From NCBI RefSeq assembly GCF_009729095.1, contig NZ_VTGX01000001.1:1860001-1924000 (forward strand): DNA of 64,000 nucleotides, written 5' to 3'. How positions within the stretch are numbered: the first letter of the stretch is position 1; the number at the start of each line of letters is the position of its first letter. The translations under genes were made by a program, and so were the position numbers. Below are positions 31,796-41,614 of this stretch, one piece after another. The notes under the pieces were generated by a model that was given only the letters and a program-made list of their open reading frames with translations, had not been told where the DNA came from and searched no databases. Origin of the DNA: Mycolicibacterium sp. CBMA 247. GTDB lineage: Bacteria > Actinomycetota > Actinomycetes > Mycobacteriales > Mycobacteriaceae.

Positions 31796-33142
31796 CTACC
31801 ACAGCTTGCGCAGCGCGGTACCGACCCGGCGGGCGCGGTCACGGGCGATGATCACGTCGGGAGCGGTGGCCAGCGCGACCCCAAGCCGGCGCGGGGCGTC
31901 GGATTCGCCCGGGCGGCCGAACAGCCGCACGTCGCTCTCCGAGGTGGCCAGGGCTTCGGCCAGCACCGTGCTGACCTCCCCCGTTGGCTCGCCGGCATCG
32001 GCCCCGCCGTAGGTGACCTCGGCGGCCGCCGGGGAGATCATGATGGTGTCCACCGCCAGGCCCAGGATCGCCCTGGCGTGCATCTCGAACTCCGACAACC
32101 GCTGCGACCGCAGCGTCACCAGCCCGCTGTCGTGCGGACGGATCCGGACATCCGAGAAGTACACGTCGTCGCCCTGGACCAGCAGCTCAACCCCGAACAC
32201 CCCGCGCCCGCCCAGCGAGTTGACGATCCGCGCGGCGATGGACTTCGCGGCGTCCAACGCGGCCGGCGACAGTGGCTGGGGCTGCCAGGACTCCAGCACA
32301 TCGGTGCCGACCTGGCGGTGCCCGATCGGCTCGCAGAACTGCACGCCGGCACCGGACGGCCCGGCGGTACGCACGGTCAGCATGGTGATCTCGTATTCGA
32401 CCTCGACCACGGACTCGGCCAGTACCCGGCTATGCGCGATATGTCCCGCGGTGGTGGCGCGCTGCCAGGCCGGTTCGACGTCATCGGGACGTAGCAGCAC
32501 CGACTCGCCGTCGCGCTGTGCGCCGACCACTGGCTTGACCACCAACGGGAAGCCGGCGTGCTCGGCCACCGCGGTCAACTCCTCGACCGACCCGGCGAAC
32601 CAGAACGGCACCGTGGGCAGGCCCAGTTCATCCGAGGCCAGCCGGCGCAGGCCTTCGCGGTCCTGCGACAGCCTGATGCTGCGCGGGGCGGGCAGAACCT
32701 CGATGTCGCCGCGCTCGGCCACCGCGATCAACGCGTCTGCGGCGATGACGCCGGACTCCGCGACGACGTAACGCGGCTTCTCCCGCTCGATCAGGGCGGT
32801 GAGTTCCTCGGCGTCGTTCATCTTGATCACCGCCGAACGGTCCGCGACGCCGTGTGCGGGGGCGTAGTACCGGTCCGCGGCCACCACGACGCCGCCCAGG
32901 CGCTGGAACGCCAGCGCGAGCTCACGGCTCAGGTCGCCCGAACCCAGTAGCAGCACCGTAGCCGCGGGTTCCGGATGTTTCGGAGCGTCCTGCTGGTCGG
33001 TATCGGCTTTCGGGTGGGCTTCCGTGTCGCCCGCCCCAAGGCCTGATCCGTCGTCTGCGGCCTCGGCCGGAGCATCTTCGGCGCTGTCGACCTGATCGTC
33101 AGTCAGGTCATCGGTCTGCGCGTCCTCAATCGATTCACTCAT
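31796..33142 (-). CDS. purT: Formate-dependent phosphoribosylglycinamide formyltransferase 2
   Basis: A 448-residue ATP-grasp enzyme making formyl-GAR from GAR, formate and ATP in purine synthesis. The PurT core begins at about 60 (TVLLLGSGDLSRELALAFQRLGG) with VVAADRY, LVVKPVVGAQRDGE and VGTDVLESWQPQPLSP typical of the family. The first 55-60 residues are an acidic, low-complexity extension absent from E. coli PurT (392 residues). Orthologous to Rv0389. It heads the purT, membrane protein, rhodanese, metZ series. Confidence 0.93.
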   Translation of the reverse strand: MSESIEDAQTDDLTDDQVDSAEDAPAEAADDGSGLGAGDTEAHPKADTDQQDAPKHPEPAATVLLLGSGDLSRELALAFQRLGGVVVAADRYYAPAHGVADRSAVIKMNDAEELTALIEREKPRYVVAESGVIAADALIAVAERGDIEVLPAPRSIRLSQDREGLRRLASDELGLPTVPFWFAGSVEELTAVAEHAGFPLVVKPVVGAQRDGESVLLRPDDVEPAWQRATTAGHIAHSRVLAESVVEVEYEITMLTVRTAGPSGAGVQFCEPIGHRQVGTDVLESWQPQPLSPAALDAAKSIAARIVNSLGGRGVFGVELLVQGDDVYFSDVRIRPHDSGLVTLRSQRLSEFEMHARAILGLAVDTIMISPAAAEVTYGGADAGEPTGEVSTVLAEALATSESDVRLFGRPGESDAPRRLGVALATAPDVIIARDRARRVGTALRKLW

Positions 33143-33166
33143 CGCACTCCCCAGCCTGCCAGATCG

Positions 33167-33469
33167 TCACCCAACCCGATGGTCGATATAACACCAACGC
33201 CAACTCTCGCCGGGTTCTGCCGAGCGCATGACCGGATGGCCGCTCTGATGAAAGTGCTTGGTGGCATGCTGGTGCGGGCTTGAGTCGCAGCAACCGACGT
33301 GACCGCACGCTATGCACATCCGTAGATGCGCCCAGTTGGTCTCGCCGTCTTCCTCGCATTCCTGGCACAGCCCGGGGGTCAACGGCTGCGGCTCGGCGAC
33401 CTCGGCGGCCAGATGCTCACAGGTGCGAGGCGCCGGATTTTGCTCACGCCGACGTGATCTCCTCAACAT
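33167..33469 (-). CDS. UBP-type zinc finger domain protein
   Basis: A 100-residue protein formed almost wholly by a ZnF-UBP domain: CEHL at 16, CQECEEDG, MCIACGHVGCCDSSPHQHATKHFHQSGHPV supply about ten Cys/His zinc ligands. In bacteria such single-domain proteins are common in actinobacteria, without a known partner. ATG at 33469 chosen because it follows GAGGAG-like sequence on this strand. The divergent antiporter gene starts 43 bases away, so the two promoters overlap. Confidence 0.85.
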   Translation of the reverse strand: MLRRSRRREQNPAPRTCEHLAAEVAEPQPLTPGLCQECEEDGETNWAHLRMCIACGHVGCCDSSPHQHATKHFHQSGHPVMRSAEPGESWRWCYIDHRVG

Positions 33470-33512
33470 GTTGATCAAGGATAGGCACGGCACACGAAGG
33501 AGGAACGACAAC

Positions 33513-35105
33513 GTGGGTGCCTCACTCCTGGCGGCCCTGGTGGCCGCGATCCTGCTGGCCGCCGTGGCCCGCCGCTTCGACGTCTCGGCACCGCTTGCGC
33601 TGGTGGTGGCCGGACTGGCCGGAAGCGCCCTGCCCGGTTTCGGCGACGTACACCTCGATCCCGAGCTGGTGCTCTTCGTGATCCTGCCGCCGCTGCTGTG
33701 GTCGGCGGGGCTGGAGAGCAGCTACGTGGCGCTGCGCCGCAACATCCGGCCGATCGGGCTGCTCGCGGTCGGACTACCGCTGGCCACGACGTTCGTCGTC
33801 GGCATCGTCGCGTACCACACCGTGCCCGAGCTCACCGTCGCCGCGGCGCTGACCCTTGGCGCGATCGTGGCCCCGCCCGACGCGGTCTCGGCCACCGCCG
33901 TCGGCCGCCGGCTCGGGTTGCCCCGGCGCACCATGACGCTGCTGGGCGGGGAGAGCCTGCTCAACGACGCCACCGCGCTGACCGCCTACAAGGTGGCGCT
34001 CGGCGCCGCGATCGGGACGGCCGCCAGCTGGGGCAGCGGTTTGGCCACCTTCGCCCTGGCCGCGGTCGGCGGGGTGGTGGTCGGCGGGGTTATCGGCATG
34101 GCGGTGCACTACATCCGCTGCCGGCTTGACGATCCGCTGGTCGAGAGTGCCGTAGGCCTGGTGGCGCCGTTCTTCATCTATCTGGTGGCCGAGGAGATCC
34201 ACGGCTCGGGAGTGATCGCCGTGGTGGTGGCGGCACTGTTGCTGGGCCAGCGCGAGACGCAGGCCGGCTACGCCACCCGGCTGCAGGACAAGGCGGTGTG
34301 GAAGGCACTGCAGCTGGTGCTGGAATCGTTCGCATTCCTGTTGATCGGCCTACAACTTCCGAAGGTGATCAGCGAACTCGCCGGCATCTCGGCGGCCACG
34401 CTGGCGACCTCGTCGGCGGCCGTGCTCACCACCGTGATCGGGGTGCGCATCGTGTGGGTGTACATCGCGACCTATCTACCCCGGCTGCTATTCAAACGGA
34501 TCCGCAGCCACGAGCCGGAGCCCTCACGCGGGCAGGTGTTCGTCGTCGCCTGGGCGGGTATGAGAGGCGTCGTGTCGTTGGCCGCCGCGTTCGCCGTCCC
34601 GGCCACCACACTGGCCGGCGATCCGTTCCCCGGCCGGCCACAGTTGGTATTCCTGACCTTCGTGGTCGTGGTGGGCACGCTGCTGCTGCACGGCCTGACC
34701 CTGCCCTGGTTCATCCGGGTGCTCGGCGCCCATGGCGACGAGGCGCACGGCGACGCGATCGCCACCGCGGCCGCGCAGGACAAGGCGGCCCGGGCCGCGG
34801 CCGAGCGCCTCGACACCTTGCTGGCCGAACAACCGGCCACCACCGATGTGCCCGAACGCGCGGCCGATGTGTTGCGGGCGTGGAACACGCGGCGCCGCAA
34901 TGCCGCCTGGGAGCGGCTGGGGCGCGACGAAGCCGACATCGGCGAGAGCCCGACGTCGGCGTTCCGCCGACTGCGATTGGAAATGCTTGCCGCCGAACGG
35001 GACACGTTCGTCGCCGAGCGCGACGCCGGACACATCGACGACGAGGTCCTGCGCACTGTGCTCCATGGGCTCGACCTGGAAGAGGCGACACTGAATCGCG
35101 ATTAG
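33513..35105 (+). CDS. CPA1-family Na+/H+ antiporter
   Basis: A 530-residue protein with about 12 membrane spans and a cytoplasmic C-terminal helix-rich tail (about 405-530). The ion-binding region has GAIVAPPDAVSATAVGRRLG and GGESLLNDATAL, the ND motif of CPA1 exchangers. VVAWAGMRGVVSLAAAFAVP is the conserved helix 11 region. The GTG at 33513 is preceded by AAGGAGG. Resembles the YjcE/NhaP branch. It probably serves pH and sodium homeostasis. Confidence 0.88.
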   Translation: MGASLLAALVAAILLAAVARRFDVSAPLALVVAGLAGSALPGFGDVHLDPELVLFVILPPLLWSAGLESSYVALRRNIRPIGLLAVGLPLATTFVVGIVAYHTVPELTVAAALTLGAIVAPPDAVSATAVGRRLGLPRRTMTLLGGESLLNDATALTAYKVALGAAIGTAASWGSGLATFALAAVGGVVVGGVIGMAVHYIRCRLDDPLVESAVGLVAPFFIYLVAEEIHGSGVIAVVVAALLLGQRETQAGYATRLQDKAVWKALQLVLESFAFLLIGLQLPKVISELAGISAATLATSSAAVLTTVIGVRIVWVYIATYLPRLLFKRIRSHEPEPSRGQVFVVAWAGMRGVVSLAAAFAVPATTLAGDPFPGRPQLVFLTFVVVVGTLLLHGLTLPWFIRVLGAHGDEAHGDAIATAAAQDKAARAAAERLDTLLAEQPATTDVPERAADVLRAWNTRRRNAAWERLGRDEADIGESPTSAFRRLRLEMLAAERDTFVAERDAGHIDDEVLRTVLHGLDLEEATLNRD

Positions 35106-35139
35106 CCGCTTGTCGTGGCCGGGGCTGCACGCCGAACGC

Positions 35140-35152
35140 TAACGTGCCAGCT
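35140..35152 (+). promoter_or_regulatory. Putative leaderless -10 element (TAACGT) before hydrolase gene
   Basis: TAACGT (35140-35145) lies 7 bp before the GTG at 35153. No ribosome binding site is present between. This spacing puts the transcription start at or next to the first codon, the common mycobacterial leaderless arrangement. Confidence 0.45.
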
Positions 35153-35956
35153 GTGGAGAAGTTGGTGCCGACGAAACTGGGTCGGCTGCGTGTTCAGGTC
35201 CGCGGCGACGGTCAGCCCATGATTTTCTGGCCCAGCCTCCTGATGACCGGCGACATGTGGTCGGGGCAGATGCAGGAATTCAGCACCGACCACCGGGTCA
35301 TTCTGGTCGACCCGCCAGGCCACGGTGGCAGTGAAAAGCTCACCGCCGCATTCAGCTTTGCCGACTGCGCCCAATGCGTCATCGACATCCTCGACGGCTT
35401 GGACATCGAACGCGCGCACTTCGTCGGCAACTCCTGGGGCGGCATGATCGGCGGCACTTTCGCCGCGCTGTACCCAGACCGGATCGGGCGGGCGGTGCTG
35501 ATGAACTGCACCGCATCGGCGGCCGGTCGGCGGCAGCGCATCGAGTACGGATTGTTGCTGCGCGCGGCCAAACTGGCCGGCGGCATCCGAGGCCCGCTCA
35601 CCCGGGAGGTGCGCAAGGCGTTCCTGGGCCCGACGACATTTCGCGACAGGCCCGAGGTGGTGGCATTCGTGCAGGACGCGGCCCGGCGCATCGACGTGAC
35701 TTCCAGCGCGTGGGCCATCACGAGCGTCGTCCCCCGCCGGCCGGATCAGCGGGCCCTGTTGTCCCGGATACAGACGCCGGTGCTGGTGGTTGCGGGCGCC
35801 GAGGACGCAACGTTCCCGCTCGCCGAGACGACCGCCATGGCCGATGCCATCCCCGCTGCCGATATGGCGGTACTCGACGGCGTCGCACATCTGGCCGCAC
35901 TGGAGAATCCAGCCCTCGTCAACACGTTGATCAGGGAGTTCCTCGGGCGCAGGTAG
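35153..35956 (+). CDS. Alpha/beta hydrolase
   Basis: A 267-residue hydrolase with nucleophile elbow GNSWGG (Ser near 94), a probable acid in VVAGAEDATFP and a probable His in GVAHLAALENP. The oxyanion loop is FWPSLLMTGDM, not the usual HG. It opens a rightward operon with a cytochrome P450 (9 bases downstream) and a 3Fe ferredoxin. The three may act on one lipid or terpenoid-like substrate, but nothing in the sequence fixes it. GTG start with a -10-like hexamer 7 bp upstream. Confidence 0.83.
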   Translation: MEKLVPTKLGRLRVQVRGDGQPMIFWPSLLMTGDMWSGQMQEFSTDHRVILVDPPGHGGSEKLTAAFSFADCAQCVIDILDGLDIERAHFVGNSWGGMIGGTFAALYPDRIGRAVLMNCTASAAGRRQRIEYGLLLRAAKLAGGIRGPLTREVRKAFLGPTTFRDRPEVVAFVQDAARRIDVTSSAWAITSVVPRRPDQRALLSRIQTPVLVVAGAEDATFPLAETTAMADAIPAADMAVLDGVAHLAALENPALVNTLIREFLGRR

Positions 35957-35965
35957 CGTCGTGGA
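35954..35965 (+). promoter_or_regulatory. Putative leaderless -10 element (TAGCGT) before P450 gene
   Basis: TAGCGT (35954-35959) ends 6 bp before the P450 ATG. Its first three bases are the stop codon of the preceding hydrolase gene. It would allow the P450-ferredoxin pair to be transcribed separately from the hydrolase. Confidence 0.45.
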
Positions 35966-37198
35966 ATGACTGGAGCCAATGCCGCGCTCCGCGACGGCAC
36001 GCCGAGTTCGCTGCCACCGCTGCACATGCGGCGCAACACTTTCGACCCCACACCGGAACTGCGGGAGATTCGTGAGACCGAGGGTGTGCGCACCGTCGTC
36101 AGCGCACTCGGGATCCCCGCGTACCTGATCACCCGCTACGACGACGTCAAGGCGGTGCTGTCGGATCACGAGCGGTTCTCCAATAGCAGGCCACCCGGCT
36201 ACGTCCTGCCCGGCGCGCCGGACATCTCCGAGCAGGAGCAAGCCAGCGCACGAGCCGGCAACCTGTTGGGCCTCGACCCGCCCGAACACCAGCGGCTGCG
36301 CCGCATGCTGACCCCGGAATTCACCATCCGCCGGATGAAGCGCCTGGAATCCCACATCGTCGAGATCGTGGAAGCCCGGTTGGATGCGATGGCAGCGGCC
36401 GGCCCACCGTCGGATCTGGTGGCCGACTTCGCGCTGCCCATCCCCTCACTGGTGATCTGTGAACTGCTCGGGGTGCCCTACGAGGACCGTGACGACTTCC
36501 AGCACCGCTCGGCGCACCAGCTCGACTTGTCCCTGCCCATCACCGAACGCCTTGCGCTGCAACGGCAGAGCCGTGACTACATGCTCGGGCTCGTCGGGCG
36601 GGCCCGACGGGACCCGGGTGAGGACATCCTGGGCATGCTGGTGCGTGAGCACGGCGATGAGCTGAGCGATGACGAACTCGTCGGGATCGCCGGGCTGCTG
36701 CTGTTGGCCGGGCACGAAACCACGTCGAACATGCTGGGCCTGGGTGTCCTGGCACTGCTGCGTCATCCCGATCAGCTCGCCGCGGTACGAAACGACCCGG
36801 ATGCCGTCGGCCCCGCCGTCGAGGAGCTGTTGCGCTGGCTTTCCATCGTGCAGAACGCCATCCCCCGCTTCACCACCACCGAGGTCGAGCTCGCCGGAGT
36901 GCGGATACCCGCGGGCGAGTTGGTCTTTGCCTCGCTGCCCGCGGGCAACCGGGACCCCGACTTCATCGAGACGCCCGACGTGCTCGACATCAGCCGCGGC
37001 GCCCCCGGACATCTGGCCTTCGGCCACGGCGTGCACCATTGCCTCGGCGCGCCGCTGGCCCGCATGGAGATGCGGATCGCCTTCCCGGCACTGCTGCGTC
37101 GCTTCCCGAACCTCGCACTGGCCGAGCCGTTCGAGGAGGTCGCCTACCGGTCCTATCACTTCATCTACGGGCTGAAATCGTTGGCGGTAACGTGGTGA
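35966..37198 (+). CDS. Cytochrome P450
   Basis: A 410-residue soluble class I bacterial P450. I-helix oxygen-activation motif AGHETTS near 250, K-helix ExxR in EELLRWLS, and the haem-binding loop FGHGVHHCLGAPLAR near 352-366 with the proximal Cys. LLGLDPPEHQRLRRML is the C-helix region. The gene overlaps the following 3Fe-4S ferredoxin gene (GTGA), its likely electron donor. Substrate unknown; family assignment would need alignment to named CYP families. Confidence 0.93.
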   Translation: MTGANAALRDGTPSSLPPLHMRRNTFDPTPELREIRETEGVRTVVSALGIPAYLITRYDDVKAVLSDHERFSNSRPPGYVLPGAPDISEQEQASARAGNLLGLDPPEHQRLRRMLTPEFTIRRMKRLESHIVEIVEARLDAMAAAGPPSDLVADFALPIPSLVICELLGVPYEDRDDFQHRSAHQLDLSLPITERLALQRQSRDYMLGLVGRARRDPGEDILGMLVREHGDELSDDELVGIAGLLLLAGHETTSNMLGLGVLALLRHPDQLAAVRNDPDAVGPAVEELLRWLSIVQNAIPRFTTTEVELAGVRIPAGELVFASLPAGNRDPDFIETPDVLDISRGAPGHLAFGHGVHHCLGAPLARMEMRIAFPALLRRFPNLALAEPFEEVAYRSYHFIYGLKSLAVTW

Positions 37199-37395
37199 GC
37201 GCCATGAAAGTAAAAGCAGATCGTGACGCCTGTATCGGATCGGGCAACTGCGTGATGATCTCCGAGGTCATCTTCGACCAGGACGAGGACGGCGTGGTCG
37301 AAGTCCTCGTCGATGAGGTGCCAGACGAGGAGATCGGGCACGCCCGCGAGGCGGTCAAGCTGTGCCCGGCGTCAGCGTTGAAGCTCGTCGACTGA
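37195..37395 (+). CDS. [3Fe-4S] ferredoxin, P450 partner
   Basis: A 66-residue ferredoxin with Cys-x5-Cys (CIGSGNC) and a distal Cys-Pro (KLCPASAL), the three-cysteine set for a [3Fe-4S] cluster common in actinobacterial P450 systems. The GTG at 37195 overlaps the P450 stop (GTGA), suggesting coupling; an ATG at 37204 would give 63 residues. Its last 24 bases overlap the convergent membrane-protein gene. Confidence 0.9.
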   Translation: MSAMKVKADRDACIGSGNCVMISEVIFDQDEDGVVEVLVDEVPDEEIGHAREAVKLCPASALKLVD

Positions 37396-38055
37396 CCCAT
37401 GCTCGCCGGGTAGGTCGATCACCCCTGCCCGGACCAGGAACAGCAGGCTGACCACCAGCACCCAGATCGGGAACGCCAGCGTCAACCACATGCTCAGATC
37501 GCCGGCGATCAGAAGCGTCACCGCGACAAGGTATGTCGTAAACACCAGCGGGCGCGGCATCAGGCCCGTCTTCAACCAGATCGTGGCCAGCGACATCATG
37601 AACACCGCCGCCATGCGGACCCCGTAGGTCTTGCTCAGCGCCATCAACAACATCTGCCCGAATGTGGCGACCTCGGAATGTGCAGTGGCATCGACCATCC
37701 CGGCCTTACTGGCGATCAATCCCGCACCGACTGCCGAGGACACGAACATCATGGCCAGGAACAGGATCCCGCTACCGAGGAACACCGACGCGAAGAACCG
37801 GTCCTCGAAACGCCCGAAGCCGTCGCGCACCACGCCGATGAACCACAGAAATGCGATACCCGCGAACGGCATCAACACCGACGCCACCCGCAGCCGGGTA
37901 CTCGCGCCGTCGACCCACTGCGAACCCGGTTGGGCGCCTTCGGGTAGCGCGGTGCGGATCAGGATCAGCGATGCCCCGAACAGCAGGGCGAACAGCACTC
38001 CTGCGATCGCGGCAGCACGCGGCGTCGACAAACGGTGCACAGGTCGTTGAATCAC
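37372..38055 (-). CDS. Polytopic membrane protein, unknown function
   Basis: A 227-residue protein with about six predicted spans (about 15-35, 58-76, 89-112, 131-153, 169-187, 191-207). Charged residues at the ends, no recognised motif. Similar proteins are common in mycobacteria. It is 19 bases downstream of the thioesterase gene on the same strand and may be co-transcribed with purA and that gene. Confidence 0.72.
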   Translation of the reverse strand: MIQRPVHRLSTPRAAAIAGVLFALLFGASLILIRTALPEGAQPGSQWVDGASTRLRVASVLMPFAGIAFLWFIGVVRDGFGRFEDRFFASVFLGSGILFLAMMFVSSAVGAGLIASKAGMVDATAHSEVATFGQMLLMALSKTYGVRMAAVFMMSLATIWLKTGLMPRPLVFTTYLVAVTLLIAGDLSMWLTLAFPIWVLVVSLLFLVRAGVIDLPGEHGSVDELQR

Positions 38056-38074
38056 GGCGTCATAGTGACACGGA

Positions 38075-40011
<1,937 letters not shown>

Positions 40012-40103
40012 CTAATCTTCCGCACTAGTGTGATGCAGCCGGTAGGTCACCTTATCCCAGCACACGCCAGGAACCACATTTTGTCTCACCTCGAGGAGCA
40101 GTT

Positions 40104-40685
40104 TTGACCACCTCAGATGGGGTTGCGGTGGTCGGTACGGCACGTGTTCCGCGCCCGCTCCGCGACCTGCCGAGGGTCGGTGTCGATGATCTCGGGACAC
40201 ACCGCAGGGTGGTCGTGACCGGCGGAGACGCCGAATTGGCGGCCGTGCTCACCGCATTGCTGCGCGCCGATCGGCTCGACATTGAGGTCGCTCCGGCCGC
40301 CGGCAGCTGGTCGGCCCGCCGCGCGCTTCGCGCCCCGGCTCGGCGTGTCCCGCTGATCCGCGATGAAACGGGAACGGTGCTGGTCAGCGCGGCGAAATGG
40401 CAGGGAGTCGACGGTGCGCCGCTGCGGGGCGAAGCCGTCGTCGACGACTGCGTGTTGTTCGACGGCGAGGCGCCCGGTGTCCGCGTCGAGCCCACGCCGG
40501 ACATGCCGGGACTGCGCGCAAGCGTGCTCTCGGATCGCGGCCGCCCGCGCGGCTGGGTCGTCGGGCGCGCCGCGCAGCTGGGCACCCCGGGTGCGCAGGT
40601 GGTCCGTGACGGGGTGCCCGTGCCGCGGGCCGTGCGGCGCTCGACGTTCTACCGGCACACCGAGGGCTGGCTGCGCGTCGGCTGA
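40104..40685 (+). CDS. Conserved mycobacterial protein, Rv0358-like
   Basis: A 193-residue protein divergent from purA. It starts at a TTG (40104) with GAGGAG 5 bases upstream. Features are a segment RVVVTGGDAELAAVLTALLRADRLDIEV and a C-terminal basic region (RAVRRSTFYRHTEGW). Probably a small alpha/beta domain; no catalytic motif recognised. Position between purA and the M50 protease is as in H37Rv Rv0358. Function unknown. Confidence 0.82.
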   Translation: MTTSDGVAVVGTARVPRPLRDLPRVGVDDLGTHRRVVVTGGDAELAAVLTALLRADRLDIEVAPAAGSWSARRALRAPARRVPLIRDETGTVLVSAAKWQGVDGAPLRGEAVVDDCVLFDGEAPGVRVEPTPDMPGLRASVLSDRGRPRGWVVGRAAQLGTPGAQVVRDGVPVPRAVRRSTFYRHTEGWLRVG

Positions 40686-40691
40686 TTCCCG

Positions 40692-40703
40692 TAGCGTCGA
40701 ACC
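40692..40703 (+). promoter_or_regulatory. Putative leaderless -10 element (TAGCGT) before M50 protease gene
   Basis: TAGCGT (40692-40697) ends 6 bp before the GTG at 40704, with no ribosome binding site. The sequence GTAGCGTCG is shared exactly with the P450 promoter candidate at 35953. Confidence 0.45.
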
Positions 40704-41483
40704 GTGAACATCCGCCCGCTGCATCAGTCGGTACGGCCCAGCCCGGTCTTCCTGGCCGTCGTCGCACTCACCGTGGCCGGCGGGGTGCTGGCCTGGCTCG
40801 CCGGGATGGAGCGGACGCCGCTGTCGTACGTGGGTGTTTTCATCCTGGTAATCGCGGGCTGGTTGGTGTCGCTGTGCCTGCATGAATTCGGCCACGCCTT
40901 CACCGCGTGGCGCTTCGGTGACCACGACGTGGCAGTGCGCGGCTATCTGACGCTCAACCCGTTCAAGTACTCCCATCCCCTGCTGTCGCTGGGGTTGCCG
41001 GTGCTGTTCATCGCGCTGGGCGGGATCGGGCTGCCCGGCGGGGCCGTCTACGTCCGCACCTCCTGGATGACGGCTCGGCAGAAAACCCTGGTCAGCCTGG
41101 CCGGTCCGGCCGCCAACCTGGTGCTGGCGGTACTGCTGCTGAGCATCACCCGGATCTTCTTCGAGCCGGCCCACGCGGTGTTCTGGTCCGGGCTGGCATT
41201 CCTGGGGTTCCTGCAGGTCACCGCGGTACTGCTGAACCTGCTGCCGATTCCCGGTCTGGACGGCTACGGCGCGCTGGAACCGCACCTGAGCGCCGACACC
41301 CAACGGGCACTGGAGCCGGCCAAGCAGTGGGGCTTCTTCATCCTGATGATCCTGCTGATCACGCCCACGCTGAACCGGTGGTTCTTCTCGGTGGTCTTCT
41401 GGTTCGTCGACCTCTCCGGCGTGTCGAGCAACTGGGTGTCGATCGGCAGCAAGCTGACCCGGTTCTGGTCCGCCTGGCTCTGA
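40704..41483 (+). CDS. M50 site-2-type membrane zinc metalloprotease, Rv0359-like
   Basis: A 259-residue protein with about six membrane spans. The zinc motif HEFGH (60-64, LCLHEFGHAFTAW) lies in a span, and NLLPIPGLDGYGAL near 185 gives the third ligand region of the S2P family. SLAGPAANLVLAV is the conserved GPxxN motif. No PDZ domain. Such short S2P proteases cleave membrane substrates; the target is unknown. GTG start, probably leaderless. Confidence 0.88.
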   Translation: MNIRPLHQSVRPSPVFLAVVALTVAGGVLAWLAGMERTPLSYVGVFILVIAGWLVSLCLHEFGHAFTAWRFGDHDVAVRGYLTLNPFKYSHPLLSLGLPVLFIALGGIGLPGGAVYVRTSWMTARQKTLVSLAGPAANLVLAVLLLSITRIFFEPAHAVFWSGLAFLGFLQVTAVLLNLLPIPGLDGYGALEPHLSADTQRALEPAKQWGFFILMILLITPTLNRWFFSVVFWFVDLSGVSSNWVSIGSKLTRFWSAWL

Positions 41484-41585
41484 CGCGTCGTCGTCCGCCC
41501 CAACCCCTGCATCACCCTGGCGTGACGCTCAACGCCGACAGCCGCTCTGGCGTGACAGAACGCCGGAGGCCATGACACTTGCGAC

Positions 41586-41605
41586 ATATGCGAATTTACG
41601 CATAT
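41586..41605. promoter_or_regulatory. ArsR/SmtB-type metal-sensor operator within the CDF promoter
   Basis: A perfect 7-bp dyad, ATATGCG and CGCATAT, separated by AATTTA, the layout of SmtB/CzrA/NmtR operators. It lies between a -35-like TTGCGA (41579-41584) and a -10-like TATATT (41603-41608), spacer 18 bp. The -10 ends 6 bp before the ATG at 41615, so the transcript is probably leaderless. Repression relieved by metal is the likely mode. No ArsR gene is in the window. Confidence 0.72.
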
Positions 41606-41614
41606 ATTGCGGAC

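Noticed and set aside
35102..36355. 417-codon leftward frame opposite the hydrolase and P450
   Set aside because: Shadow; the plus strand carries clear hydrolase and P450 motifs.
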